This document shows positions 10,215 to 17,808 of a stretch of 17,869 nt of DNA, one piece after another. The notes beneath the pieces were generated by a model, which saw only the letters and a program-made list of their open reading frames with translations, made no database searches and was not told the DNA's origin. This stretch comes from an uncultured Alistipes sp. GTDB taxonomy: Bacteria > Bacteroidota > Bacteroidia > Bacteroidales > Rikenellaceae. The translations under genes and the position numbers were made by a program. The DNA lies in contig UROX01000037.1 of NCBI GenBank assembly GCA_900549685.1, positions 1 through 17,869 of the forward strand, given 5' to 3'. The first letter of the stretch is position 1. Every line of letters begins with the position of its first letter.

Positions 10215-11483
10215 ATGCTGACATTAAAGCAAATCAGGGAAAACAAAGCGTTCACGCTCGAACGTCTCGCCGTCAAAGGCGTGGACGCCGCCGAAGCGGT
10301 CGAAAAGATCGAAAGACTGGACGACGAACGCAAGTCGATTCAGGGACAGTTGGACGAGCTGCTGGCTCAGCAGAACGCCGTGGCCAAAGAAGTGGGCATG
10401 CTGTTCAAACAGGGACGCAAGGAGGAAGCCGAAGCGGCCAAAGGCAAAACGGCCTCCCTCAAGGAAGCTTCGCGCGAGCTGGACGAAAAACTTCGCAAGG
10501 CGGAAGCCGAACTCAACGCCGTGATCGTTACGCTCCCGAACTTTCCCTGCCAGGACGTTCCCCGCGGAATGACGGCCGCCGACAACGTGATCGTCCGCAC
10601 GGGAGGCAAAAATCCGGAACTCCACGACGCGCTGCCCCATTGGGAGTTGGCCCGCAAATACGACATCATCGACTTCGACCTGGGCGTGAAGCTCACCGGA
10701 GCCGGATTCCCGGTCTACAAGGGACAGGGATCGGCCCTGCAGAGAGCGCTCATCTCGTTTTTCCTCGACTGCAACACGGCGGCCGGCTACACCGAGATCA
10801 TGCCCCCGCTCATGGTGAACGAGGCTTCGGGATTCGGCACGGGACAGCTGCCCGACAAGGAAGGTCAGATGTATCACGTGGGACTCGACAACTACTATCT
10901 GATCCCCACGGCCGAAGTGCCCGTGACGAACATTTTTCGCGACGTGATTCTCGACGAGTCGGACTTCCCGGTCAAGATGACGGCCTACACGCCCTGCTTC
11001 CGCCGCGAAGCCGGCTCCTACGGCAAGGACGTCCGCGGACTCAACCGCCTGCACCAATTCGACAAGGTGGAGATCGTACAGATCGCCCACCCCGACAAAT
11101 CCTACGAAGCGCTGGACGGCATGATCGCCCACGTGGAAAGCATCGTGCAGAAACTGGAACTCCCCTACCGCATCCTGCGTCTCTGCGGCGGCGACATGAG
11201 TTTCACTTCGGCCATCACCTACGATTTCGAGGTCTACTCGGCGGCACAGGGACGCTGGCTCGAAGTCTCCTCGGTATCGAACTTCGAATCGTTCCAGGCC
11301 AACCGGCTCAAACTGCGCTACCGCGACGCCCGCAAAAAAACGCAGCTGGCCCACACGCTCAACGGCAGTTCGCTGGCCCTGCCGCGCATCGTGGCTGCTC
11401 TGCTCGAAAACAACCAGACGCCCGAAGGCATTCGCATTCCGGCCGCGCTGGTTCCCTACACCCGTTTCGACATGATCCGGTAA
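10215..11483 (+). CDS. serS: seryl-tRNA synthetase
   Basis: A 422-residue class II aminoacyl-tRNA synthetase that charges tRNA-Ser (and tRNA-Sec where present) with serine in the cytoplasm. Residues about 28-105 form the long antiparallel coiled-coil arm that grips the tRNA (IERLDDERKSIQGQLDEL and onward). The catalytic core follows: TAEVPVTN at 232, motif 2 beginning F262-R263-R264-E265 (FRREAGSYGKDVRGLNRLHQ), and motif 3 (LNGSSLALPRIVAALLENNQ) near the C-terminus. Length is standard. The start MLTLKQIRENK is the normal family N-terminus and is preceded by the A/T-rich leader TTTAACAAATA with no Shine-Dalgarno sequence. It is monocistronic, bounded by the promoter at 10066 and a strong terminator 22 bp after its stop. 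Confidence 0.98.
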   Translation: MLTLKQIRENKAFTLERLAVKGVDAAEAVEKIERLDDERKSIQGQLDELLAQQNAVAKEVGMLFKQGRKEEAEAAKGKTASLKEASRELDEKLRKAEAELNAVIVTLPNFPCQDVPRGMTAADNVIVRTGGKNPELHDALPHWELARKYDIIDFDLGVKLTGAGFPVYKGQGSALQRALISFFLDCNTAAGYTEIMPPLMVNEASGFGTGQLPDKEGQMYHVGLDNYYLIPTAEVPVTNIFRDVILDESDFPVKMTAYTPCFRREAGSYGKDVRGLNRLHQFDKVEIVQIAHPDKSYEALDGMIAHVESIVQKLELPYRILRLCGGDMSFTSAITYDFEVYSAAQGRWLEVSSVSNFESFQANRLKLRYRDARKKTQLAHTLNGSSLALPRIVAALLENNQTPEGIRIPAALVPYTRFDMIR

Positions 11484-11504
11484 GCATCCGGCATACGATA
11501 CAGG

Positions 11505-11537
11505 AAAAGCCGCTCGTGGAATACGGGCGGCTTTTTT
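11505..11537 (+). terminator. serS terminator
   Basis: Arms AAAAGCCGCTCGT (11505-11517) and ACGGGCGGCTTTT (from 11523) pair over 13 bp with a single wobble and a five-base loop, ending in six T residues. It lies 22 bp past the serS stop codon. Confidence 0.9.
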
Positions 11538-11742
11538 CATGCCTTTCGTTTGCCTCCGCATTCCGGGACTTCGCAGACATCCGCTCCTCCGACGAGTGTC
11601 CCCCGGACTGCCGCTGCGAATTTCGGAAGAAACCCGGACAATTTTCCCAAGAAAAAAAGCATCCGCAGGAACGCCCGTCGGGGATCCGAACGGATATACC
11701 CGATCTCAGAAAGCAAAAGCCTGCTTTTTTGCGAACCGTTCC

Positions 11743-11773
11743 TTTGGCAAACGGACAAAATATCGTATCTTGA
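11743..11773 (+). promoter_or_regulatory. promoter of the DUF4419 gene
   Basis: TTTG (11743-11746), a 19-nt spacer, then TATCTTGA (11766-11773) resemble the Bacteroidota -33/-7 pair with one mismatch in the -7 box. Transcription would start near 11780, about 22 nt before the ATG at 11802. Confidence 0.6.
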
Positions 11774-11801
11774 CGGAACAAATCCCTATTTATCAAATAG
11801 A

Positions 11802-13223
11802 ATGAAAAAGATCCTGTTTTTATTTCTACTGCTGTATTCCGTAACGGCCTTACCGCAGAGCGGCATCACCTTCGACATCGAGCAACTCGAAGCGCCCAGC
11901 GAAGCACTGGAAGAAGAGACGACAGACGAAATTTTCAACCGTCTGGTGCGAATCAGCGCCGGAAACCGCAGGCATTCCCTTTCCGACAAACGGATCGAAC
12001 ACTCGATCATGGCCCGCAGCCAATCCAGCCGGGACATGGTTTTCTTCGGATTCAACCCGTTTTTCAACAGCATGTACCGGGCCTATGCGGACCACAGACC
12101 TTTCGTATTGTCTCCGGACATGATCTGGCTGCTGATCAGCCAGGGATTCGCTCGACATGTAAACATCCACGCCGAAGAACTTCGAGCAGAAATGACCGAT
12201 ACGGAAGGCAAGACGGAACTCGTCGTCCGGGCAGACGATGTAAGGCTCGACGACCCCCATGCGCCATGGGAAGACGTTTTCGACGGGTTCACCCGACAGA
12301 TCGCCGGCCATCTCGGAAACGATCTGATCGAAACGCTCCGAAGCGACTTCACCACCACGACACCGGTTTCGAAGGCCGTCTCGGCGATTACCGTCATGGA
12401 AACCTTCAAACCCTATTTCGAATTCGTTACGATGCGCCTGATATGCGGCATTCCCCGCATCACGCTCGAAGGCACGCCCGACGACTGGAAAAAGATCAGA
12501 CAAAAAGCCCACAGCCTACGCCGCTACGGACTCGACTGGTGGATCGACGAACTCGACCCCATACTCCGACAGTTTGTCCGGGCCTCGGAAGGCGATGCCG
12601 ACAAACCGTTCTGGCGAGACATGTTCAAATGCCACTCCTCGAAACAGTACGGAGACCCGCTGCAAGTGGACGGATGGATCGTCCGTTTCTTCCCTTACGA
12701 CAAATACGGACACAGAACCGATCTGAAAGTCATTTCGCTGCACGACCGTCTGCCCGATGAAATGGTCCGCGTCGATATAAAATATGTCGAAACAAGCGGA
12801 GACGGATCCGTGAAACGAACGACGCCGCTGGTATTATGGGCCGGATTCGTAGGAGCAGAGCAGGACTCGGAAACCTTTGCGCTCAAACCGCAGATCAGCT
12901 GGATGGTACGTCGCAAAGACGACGAGCGGAAAGAACACGCCCACCGGTTCCATGTTCCACAGAGCAAAGACCTCGACCTGAGGATCGGATCGGCTCTCCC
13001 CGAAGAACTCTCGAAGCGAAAAAAGATCCGCCAGCTGACCCTCCGCTTCGAACACGAAGTGCGGCTGCCCGACTGGATCGCGGATATCGACATCGAGCGA
13101 CTCATCATCTCCGGACCGGTAAGCGAAAGCGAACTCGACCGGATCGTCGGACTGATCCCGCCGGAGACATTCCTGTTCATCAACCGGCAGGTCTATGAGG
13201 GGAAACGGAAGAAAAAGCCCTGA
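11802..13223 (+). CDS. secreted DUF4419 family protein, function unknown
   Basis: A 473-residue protein recognised as DUF4419 from family-typical stretches: FVLSPDMIWLLISQGFARHV followed by AEELR (101-128), ITLEGTPDDWKKIRQKA, then RRYGLDWWIDELDPIL. The N-terminus MKKILFLFLLLYSVTALPQ is a signal peptide, probably cleaved by signal peptidase I after VTA, with no lipobox, so the protein is expected in the periplasm or outside the cell. No catalytic motif or metal site can be assigned. The start at 11802 is chosen because it begins the signal peptide and follows the promoter-like pair at 11743-11773; a longer frame from 11550 would run through the serS 3' region. The tail RKKKP is basic. It stands alone between serS and ftnA, and neighbours give no functional clue. 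Confidence 0.87.
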   Translation: MKKILFLFLLLYSVTALPQSGITFDIEQLEAPSEALEEETTDEIFNRLVRISAGNRRHSLSDKRIEHSIMARSQSSRDMVFFGFNPFFNSMYRAYADHRPFVLSPDMIWLLISQGFARHVNIHAEELRAEMTDTEGKTELVVRADDVRLDDPHAPWEDVFDGFTRQIAGHLGNDLIETLRSDFTTTTPVSKAVSAITVMETFKPYFEFVTMRLICGIPRITLEGTPDDWKKIRQKAHSLRRYGLDWWIDELDPILRQFVRASEGDADKPFWRDMFKCHSSKQYGDPLQVDGWIVRFFPYDKYGHRTDLKVISLHDRLPDEMVRVDIKYVETSGDGSVKRTTPLVLWAGFVGAEQDSETFALKPQISWMVRRKDDERKEHAHRFHVPQSKDLDLRIGSALPEELSKRKKIRQLTLRFEHEVRLPDWIADIDIERLIISGPVSESELDRIVGLIPPETFLFINRQVYEGKRKKKP

Positions 13224-13251
13224 ACCGGAACATTTTTTCATCGGACATGGA

Positions 13252-13270
13252 ACACCGGACCGTCCGGTGT
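13252..13270. promoter_or_regulatory. perfect 19-bp palindrome at the ftnA promoter (operator candidate)
   Basis: ACACCGGAC (13252-13260), central C, and GTCCGGTGT (13262-13270) form a perfect 9-1-9 inverted repeat. It ends 2 bp before the TATATTTG box of ftnA, covering the -33 to -10 spacer where a repressor would block polymerase. It could instead be an RNA hairpin (8-bp stem, CCG loop) ending the DUF4419 transcript, but only CGTATATTTG follows, not a U tract. Confidence 0.6.
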
Positions 13271-13272
13271 CG

Positions 13273-13280
13273 TATATTTG
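13273..13280 (+). promoter_or_regulatory. -7 box for ftnA
   Basis: TATATTTG followed by CA is an exact TAnnTTTG box. Transcription would start near 13287, giving a leader of about 96 nt. The -33 position is occupied by one arm of the 19-bp palindrome rather than TTTG, suggesting that a regulator may control or replace -33 recognition. Confidence 0.7.
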
Positions 13281-13382
13281 CAACAGCGATCTCTGCACGC
13301 TGCAAAAGCGACAGAGGCAGCGGCCGGACACCCGGCGGCACGAGAAAGGAAAATTCGTAAAACCTAATAAACGTATCGAACT

Positions 13383-13901
13383 ATGCTGAGTGAAAAAATG
13401 CAGAAGGCGATCAACGCCCAGATCAACGCGGAATTCTGGTCCGCTTATCTCTATCTGTCCATGTCGGCCGATTTCGCGGCCAAAGGCATGAAAGGTATCT
13501 CGAACTGGTTCTCCATCCAGTTTCAGGAAGAACAGGCCCACGCCCGTATTTTTATGAACTACCTGCTCTCGCGCGGAGGACGCGTCGAACTGGCCCCCAT
13601 CGCCGAAGTGCCCGCGTCGTGGGACTCCCCGCTGGCCGCATTCGAAGCCACGCTCGCCCACGAACGGAAAGTGACGGCCCTCATCAACGATCTCTGCCAC
13701 ATCGCCGAAGAGGACAAAGACTTCGCCACGGCCAACAAACTCGTCTGGTTCGTGAACGAGCAGGTCGAAGAGGAAGAAACCGCACAGGGCATCATCGACT
13801 CGCTGAAGATGGTGGACGACAGCAAACTGGGTCTCTACATGATCGACAAGGAACTGGCCGCCAGAACCTATACCGCGCCGGCCGAGCTGACCGCCGAATA
13901 G
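13383..13901 (+). CDS. ftnA: ferritin (non-haem, FtnA type)
   Basis: A 172-residue four-helix ferritin that oxidises Fe(II) at a di-iron centre and stores ferric mineral in a cytoplasmic 24-subunit cage. The ferroxidase residues fall at the same numbers as in E. coli FtnA: E17, E50, H53, E94, Q127 and E130. Motifs include QINAEFWSAYLYLSM, FQEEQAHARIF and VNEQVEEEE. Length is typical and the start (MLSEKMQKAINAQINAE) is the standard family N-terminus. The gene is monocistronic: its -7 box is at 13273, a perfect 19-bp palindrome sits beside that box, and a strong terminator lies at 13935. With the DpsL-type protein at 183-695, the window encodes two different ferritin-superfamily proteins, consistent with iron storage plus oxidative protection in an anaerobe. 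Confidence 0.97.
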   Translation: MLSEKMQKAINAQINAEFWSAYLYLSMSADFAAKGMKGISNWFSIQFQEEQAHARIFMNYLLSRGGRVELAPIAEVPASWDSPLAAFEATLAHERKVTALINDLCHIAEEDKDFATANKLVWFVNEQVEEEETAQGIIDSLKMVDDSKLGLYMIDKELAARTYTAPAELTAE

Positions 13902-13934
13902 GCATCGTTGCGGGCGACCGCGCACACAAAACGG

Positions 13935-13973
13935 AAACGGGAAATCTTCTTTTCGAAGAATTCCCGTTTTTTT
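13935..13973 (+). terminator. ftnA terminator
   Basis: AAACGGGAA (13935-13943) pairs with TTCCCGTTT, and after one A-A mismatch TCTTC pairs with GAAGA around the loop TTTTC. The right arm runs into a tract of seven T residues ending at 13973. It lies 33 bp past the ftnA stop codon. Confidence 0.9.
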
Positions 13974-13977
13974 ACGA

Positions 13978-13985
13978 CACATTTG
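13978..13985 (+). promoter_or_regulatory. possible -7 box of the sigma-factor unit
   Basis: CACATTTG differs from TAnnTTTG at one position and is followed by CA. It would place a transcript start near 13992, about 42 nt before the sigma-factor ATG. No -33 element is seen and the upstream DNA is the ftnA terminator, so this is tentative; an alternative sigma factor may recognise something else here. Confidence 0.3.
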
Positions 13986-14033
13986 CAGCACCTCGGATTT
14001 TCAATCGTCCTATATACGAAAACGAACCCGAAC

Positions 14034-14570
14034 ATGCGGACACTCTTCCACGACATACAGCCTCTCTACGACCGCTACGGCGAACGGCTGTTCCGCACGA
14101 GCCTACGGATTCTGAACGACAGGGCCGATGCGGAAGAAGCGATGCACGACACCCTGCTGCGTTTCGCCCGCACGCGGGAGGTGCCCGAAAGCACTCCGCA
14201 GATCGAAGCGTGGCTCGTAAAGACCTGCGTCCGCCTTTCGATCGACCGGCTGAGGAAAGAGCGGAGACTGAAAGCATGCACCGACGAACTCGAAAAAAAT
14301 CGCATCTCCCGAACAGCCGAGACCGTCGAGGCCGGCTGGAGCGACTTTCTGCACGATCCGGAAACGGAAACGAGCGTAAAAATAGAACGCATCCGGACCG
14401 GCATCGCCTCGCTGGCCGACGGCTACCGTCTGATCCTGACACTGCATCTGTTCGAAGGATACGATTCGGACGAAATCGCCGAAATCGTCGGAATCAAACC
14501 CTCGACCGTCCGTTCGCAGTATGCGCGGGCGAAAACGAAACTGTTGGAAAAACTCGGAAATCATGGATGA
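14034..14570 (+). CDS. ECF-type RNA polymerase sigma factor
   Basis: A 178-residue sigma-70 family protein with only regions 2 and 4, the layout of extracytoplasmic-function sigma factors. Region 2 spans about 10-76 (FRTSLRILNDRADAEEAMHD, core-binding and -10 recognition). Region 4 spans about 115-172, with the helix-turn-helix YDSDEIAEIVGIKPSTVRSQ then YARAKTKLLEKL, for -35-type recognition. The start at 14034 (MRTLFHDIQPLYDRYG) matches the family; an open extension from 13908 runs through the ftnA terminator and is rejected. The stop overlaps the start of the next gene, so the two are translationally coupled. Overlap with a membrane-protein gene is the standard sigma/anti-sigma arrangement, which implies the factor is held inactive until an envelope signal. 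Signal and regulon are unknown. Confidence 0.93.
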   Translation: MRTLFHDIQPLYDRYGERLFRTSLRILNDRADAEEAMHDTLLRFARTREVPESTPQIEAWLVKTCVRLSIDRLRKERRLKACTDELEKNRISRTAETVEAGWSDFLHDPETETSVKIERIRTGIASLADGYRLILTLHLFEGYDSDEIAEIVGIKPSTVRSQYARAKTKLLEKLGNHG

Positions 14571-15039
14571 ACTGAAAAAATTCATAGACGATCACCGGTC
14601 CGGTTTCGAAACGGACCGACTGCCGGAAGGGCACCGCGAGCGTTTCGCGGCGAAGGTTTCCCGTTCCCGTCGCCTGACAACCCCGTTGCGATATGCCGCG
14701 ACACTGGCTGCTGCGGCTCTGATAGCAGCAGGCGTTTTCGTGAGCAACAGAGCGCTGCTCTCGCGGATAGACCCGGTTCTGTCCGAAATCGAGGCCTTCG
14801 ACCGGAATTTCGAAACGCTTTCCGAACAGACCGTTTTCGCCGGACAGCGACGCGGAGCGGATACGGCCGAAATCAGAGATATCCTGCAGGAAATCCGCTG
14901 CGACAGTATCCCGCTGCACGAACAACTGCCCGACGAGTTGAGCGATGCCGAGAAAGTACGTATTCTCAAACGCTACTTCAACCTGAAGCTCAAAGCGGTC
15001 AAACAGTTGCAGGCGCAGCTATCCGTCGAGGACGAATAG
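14563..15039 (+). CDS. single-pass membrane protein, probable anti-sigma factor
   Basis: A 158-residue protein whose ATG overlaps the sigma-factor stop by 8 bp (ATGGATGA). The N-terminal 41 residues are charged and should be cytoplasmic; they include LPEGHRERFAAKV, resembling the 'P-x-GH-x-ERF' motif I recall from Bacteroidales membrane proteins paired with sigma factors. One transmembrane helix spans about 42-61 (LRYAATLAAAALIAAGVFVS). The remaining 97 residues are predicted periplasmic and helical, ending in a possible coiled coil (LKRYFNLKLKAVKQLQAQL). It lacks a recognisable zinc anti-sigma motif, so the role is inferred from gene overlap and topology, not from a known domain. The start at 14563 is chosen over 14521 because the earlier ATG lies inside the sigma-factor helix-turn-helix. 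Confidence 0.75.
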   Translation: MDELKKFIDDHRSGFETDRLPEGHRERFAAKVSRSRRLTTPLRYAATLAAAALIAAGVFVSNRALLSRIDPVLSEIEAFDRNFETLSEQTVFAGQRRGADTAEIRDILQEIRCDSIPLHEQLPDELSDAEKVRILKRYFNLKLKAVKQLQAQLSVEDE

Positions 15040-15099
15040 CAAGGCCCGTCGCCCCCGAGCCACACGAAACGATTGTTTTACCCGCAAAACCATAAAACG

Positions 15100-15960
15100 A
15101 TGAAAAAACTGTTAGTCTGGTGCATTTGCACCATGCTCGCCGCACCGGTCGCAGCACAGACCATAACGAGGAAGATGGATCTCTCCGGATTCTCGGAGAT
15201 CGAGATCGAAGGCGTGTTCGACGTCACCCTGATACAAAGCGACCGATATTCGGTCGATATCGCCTACGACGAACCGTTGAAAGTCAAAGCCTACGTCGAA
15301 GGAAAACGACTGATTCTCCGGACTGTTTTCAACGAGAAAAACTATCGCGATACCCCGCATTGCAGGGCGATCGTCCGGATACCGAAACTCGAGCGGCTGT
15401 CCATATCCGGAGCGAGTTCGCTGACTTGCGAAGGGAAATTCGCCGGCGAATCGTTCGGACTTCGGGCATCGGGTGCCAGCAAGATATCCGGATTGGACCT
15501 GGAGGCGACGAATGTCGAACTGCACGTATCCGGGGCCTGCAGCATGGGATTCATCGGCAAAACGGAAACCGCACAGTGCTATTTTTCGGGCGCGGCGAAA
15601 ATAAGAATGAAACTGCAATCCGACCGGCAGACCCTCGATGTATCCGGAGCCTGCAAGATCGAAGCCGATCTGCTCTGCGACGAGCTGAAAGCAAAAGTGT
15701 CCGGAGCGACCTCCCTGAAACTGAACGGTAAGACCGACCTACTGACGATAGACAACCTCGGCGCATCGAAAATCGAAGCAACAGGAATGCAGGCGAACCG
15801 AGCGAACGTCACGGCGGCCGGAGCCGCATCCTCCGCCGTCCGGGTCACAGGAACGCTGAACGCGAATCTGACCGGAGTATGCCACATGACCTATACAGGC
15901 GATCCTCAACTGGGCACGATTTCCGTCGGAGAACTGTGCTCGCTGAAGAAAGCAGACTAA
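15100..15960 (+). CDS. exported GIN-domain (DUF2807) beta-helix protein
   Basis: A 286-residue protein with an N-terminal signal peptide (MKKLLVWCICTMLAAPVAAQ, probable cleavage near residue 19-20; no proper lipobox). The opening FSEIEIEGVFDVTLIQSD (31-48) is the usual start of a DUF2807/GIN domain. From residue 103 a short motif SGA-[S/C/A/T]-[S/K]-[L/I/M] recurs about every 19-21 residues (103, 124, 144, 163, 182, 201), with weaker forms near 220, 240 and 258. This is the signature of right-handed beta-helix coils. GIN-domain proteins are widespread in Bacteroidota and usually called putative autotransporter-like or adhesin-related proteins; no activity is established. It follows the membrane protein by 60 bp without a terminator between, so it is probably the third gene of the sigma-factor unit and either its output or its sensor partner. 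Start chosen at 15100 because it begins the signal peptide. Confidence 0.88.
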   Translation: MKKLLVWCICTMLAAPVAAQTITRKMDLSGFSEIEIEGVFDVTLIQSDRYSVDIAYDEPLKVKAYVEGKRLILRTVFNEKNYRDTPHCRAIVRIPKLERLSISGASSLTCEGKFAGESFGLRASGASKISGLDLEATNVELHVSGACSMGFIGKTETAQCYFSGAAKIRMKLQSDRQTLDVSGACKIEADLLCDELKAKVSGATSLKLNGKTDLLTIDNLGASKIEATGMQANRANVTAAGAASSAVRVTGTLNANLTGVCHMTYTGDPQLGTISVGELCSLKKAD

Positions 15961-16023
15961 ACCTTTCTCTATATACCGAATCGAATTTACGACTTTATTT
16001 TCACGAAGTAATGTTTTGAACGG

Positions 16024-16058
16024 AGCATACGGACGAAATTTCGTCCGTATGCTTTTTT
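16024..16058 (+). terminator. very strong terminator of the sigma/GIN unit
   Basis: AGCATACGGACGAAA (16024-16038) and TTTCGTCCGTATGCT (16039-16053) are perfect complements, a 15-bp inverted repeat closing in an AATT turn. The stem runs into six T residues (16053-16058). It lies 63 bp after the GIN gene stop codon. Confidence 0.93.
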
Positions 16059-16340
16059 AACAACGATATGCCCGAATCGCAGGCAGCGTACTTCCGCCGA
16101 CCTGCGTCATGCACACAGCCGGGGCTGCGTATCCCGGTCTGTCCTGCCTCTGGGGAACCGAGGTCACGCCCGGATGTCTGACGACAGACATATATACACA
16201 GCATATAAACGCATTTTTCGAGGAATAAGGGCAATCGATCCGACACAGAGACCGTTTCATACCGGCGGAACCGCCGACAGGTTCCGGTGCAGGCTGGTGC
16301 GATAAATGCCGCCCCAATTCACGAAATCGGATACTTTCCT
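16059..16340. other. gene-free stretch before the helicase promoter
   Basis: About 280 bp with no credible gene. Frames crossing it are extensions of antisense reading through the helicase gene. A small hairpin, ATGTCTG (16174-16180) with CAGACAT (16185-16191) around ACGA, is visible. No tRNA, IS end or regulatory RNA could be recognised. Confidence 0.55.
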
Positions 16341-16348
16341 TATCTTTG
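16341..16348 (+). promoter_or_regulatory. -7 box for the DEAD-box helicase gene
   Basis: TATCTTTG is an exact TAnnTTTG box. No TTTG is found at the -33 position. Transcription would start near 16355 and leave an unusually long leader of about 145 nt before the ATG at 16501. Confidence 0.6.
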
Positions 16349-16500
16349 TGTCTTCCGAAAGGCAGCATCGCAAAGACGGGGCGAGACGATACCCCGGTTC
16401 TGCGCATATATGCAAAACCGGTATGACCGTAACCCGCGAACGGAAAATGCGGATCGCGCCTCGGAAACATCACGCAAAGCAAACGAAGAAACGAAAAGAT

Positions 16501-17808
16501 ATGAGATTCGACGCACTGGATTTGGACGAACGGATTATGGAAGGACTCGAAGCGATGAACTTCGAGGAGATGACTCCGGTACAGGAACATACGATTCCCG
16601 TCATACAGAAGGGCCGCGACCTGATCGGCTGCGCCCAGACCGGAACCGGCAAGACGGCGGCCTACGCCCTTCCGCTCTTCGACAAACTGCTGCGCGAGGG
16701 CAATCCGGACAATGTGGTCCGATCGCTCATCGTAGTACCCACGCGGGAACTGGCCCAGCAGATCGACGTGCAGTTCCAGGGTTTCGCCTACTTCCTGCCG
16801 CTTTCGACGACGGTCGTCTACGGCGGCGGCGACGGCGCGGGATGGAGTCAGCAGAAACAGGGCATGCTCATGGGCGCCGACATCGTCGTGGCCACGCCGG
16901 GCCGCCTGCTGGCCCATATCACCAACAGCGGGATCGACCTTTCGCACGTGGAGTATTTCGTGCTCGACGAAGCCGACCGGATGCTTGATATGGGCTTTCA
17001 GGACGACATCGTGCGCATCATCGCCCAGTTGCCCGCCCAGCGGCAGACGATCATGTTCTCGGCCACGCTGCCGCCCAAAATCCGGGAACTGGCCCGCAAG
17101 ATCATGCACGACCCCGAAGAGGTGAGCATCGCCGTATCGAAACCCAACGAGGCCATCGAGCAGTCGGCCTACGTATGTTACGAGAACCAGAAGACGGAAA
17201 TCGTCCGCCAGCTGTTCGCCGAACCCAAAAATACCAAGACCATCGTTTTCGCCTCGTCCAAACTGAAGGTCAAGGAGCTGGCCTATACTTTCAAACGAAT
17301 GAAACTCAACGCGGCGGCCATGCACTCCGATCTGGAGCAGGAGCGCCGCGAGGAGGTGATGCTCGACTTCCGCAACGGCAAGATCGACATTCTGGTAGCC
17401 ACGGACATCGTGGCCCGGGGCATCGACATCGAGGACATCGGTCTGGTCATCAACTACGACGTGCCCCGCGACCCGGAAGACTACATCCACCGCATCGGCC
17501 GTACCGCCCGGGCCAGCGCCGACGGAGCGGCCATCACGTTCGTCAGCGAGAAAGAGCAGGGTGCATTCCACCGCATCGAAACGTTCATCGGCCGGGAGGT
17601 AGCCAAACTCCCGTTGCCCGAACAGGCCGGGGCGGGTCCGAAATACTCGCCGGAAAAAGACGGCCGCAAGTCCGGATCGAGAGACCGGGGCCGGAGCCGG
17701 GGACAAGGCAAAGGCCGCGACCGTTCGCCGAAAAAGACCGCAGCTCCGAAACCGGCCGCCGCGGGCGACACGACCGGAGAGACGACTCCGGGCCAGTGTC
17801 CTTTTTGA
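16501..17808 (+). CDS. DEAD-box ATP-dependent RNA helicase (RhlE/DeaD-like)
   Basis: A 435-residue cytoplasmic helicase that unwinds short RNA duplexes using ATP, in ribosome assembly, RNA decay or cold adaptation. All motifs are seen: Q motif (F3; TPVQ at 25-28), Walker A AQTGTGKT (45-52), PTRELA (80-85), TPGR (132-135), DEAD (156-159), SAT (187-189), ATDIVARGIDI, and HRIGRTAR beginning at H330. From about residue 370 a low-complexity tail rich in R, G, K and S (RDRGRSRGQGKGRD) should bind RNA non-specifically. It ends PGQCPF. The start at 16501 is the standard N-terminus (MRFDALDLDERI); the open frame continues upstream to 16306 but lacks family resemblance there. Sub-family assignment (RhlE, CshA or DeaD) cannot be settled by eye. 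No downstream partner is visible because the window ends 61 bp later. Confidence 0.95.
   Translation: MRFDALDLDERIMEGLEAMNFEEMTPVQEHTIPVIQKGRDLIGCAQTGTGKTAAYALPLFDKLLREGNPDNVVRSLIVVPTRELAQQIDVQFQGFAYFLPLSTTVVYGGGDGAGWSQQKQGMLMGADIVVATPGRLLAHITNSGIDLSHVEYFVLDEADRMLDMGFQDDIVRIIAQLPAQRQTIMFSATLPPKIRELARKIMHDPEEVSIAVSKPNEAIEQSAYVCYENQKTEIVRQLFAEPKNTKTIVFASSKLKVKELAYTFKRMKLNAAAMHSDLEQERREEVMLDFRNGKIDILVATDIVARGIDIEDIGLVINYDVPRDPEDYIHRIGRTARASADGAAITFVSEKEQGAFHRIETFIGREVAKLPLPEQAGAGPKYSPEKDGRKSGSRDRGRSRGQGKGRDRSPKKTAAPKPAAAGDTTGETTPGQCPF

Noticed and set aside
11713..11732. Second terminator-like GCAAAAGC...GCTTTTTTGC before the DUF4419 gene
   Set aside because: Full pairing leaves a two-base loop, and shortening the stem leaves only A-T pairs; the real serS terminator is at 11505-11537.
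13908..14033. 42-codon N-terminal extension of the sigma factor
   Set aside because: It reads through the ftnA terminator hairpin and encodes no family sequence.
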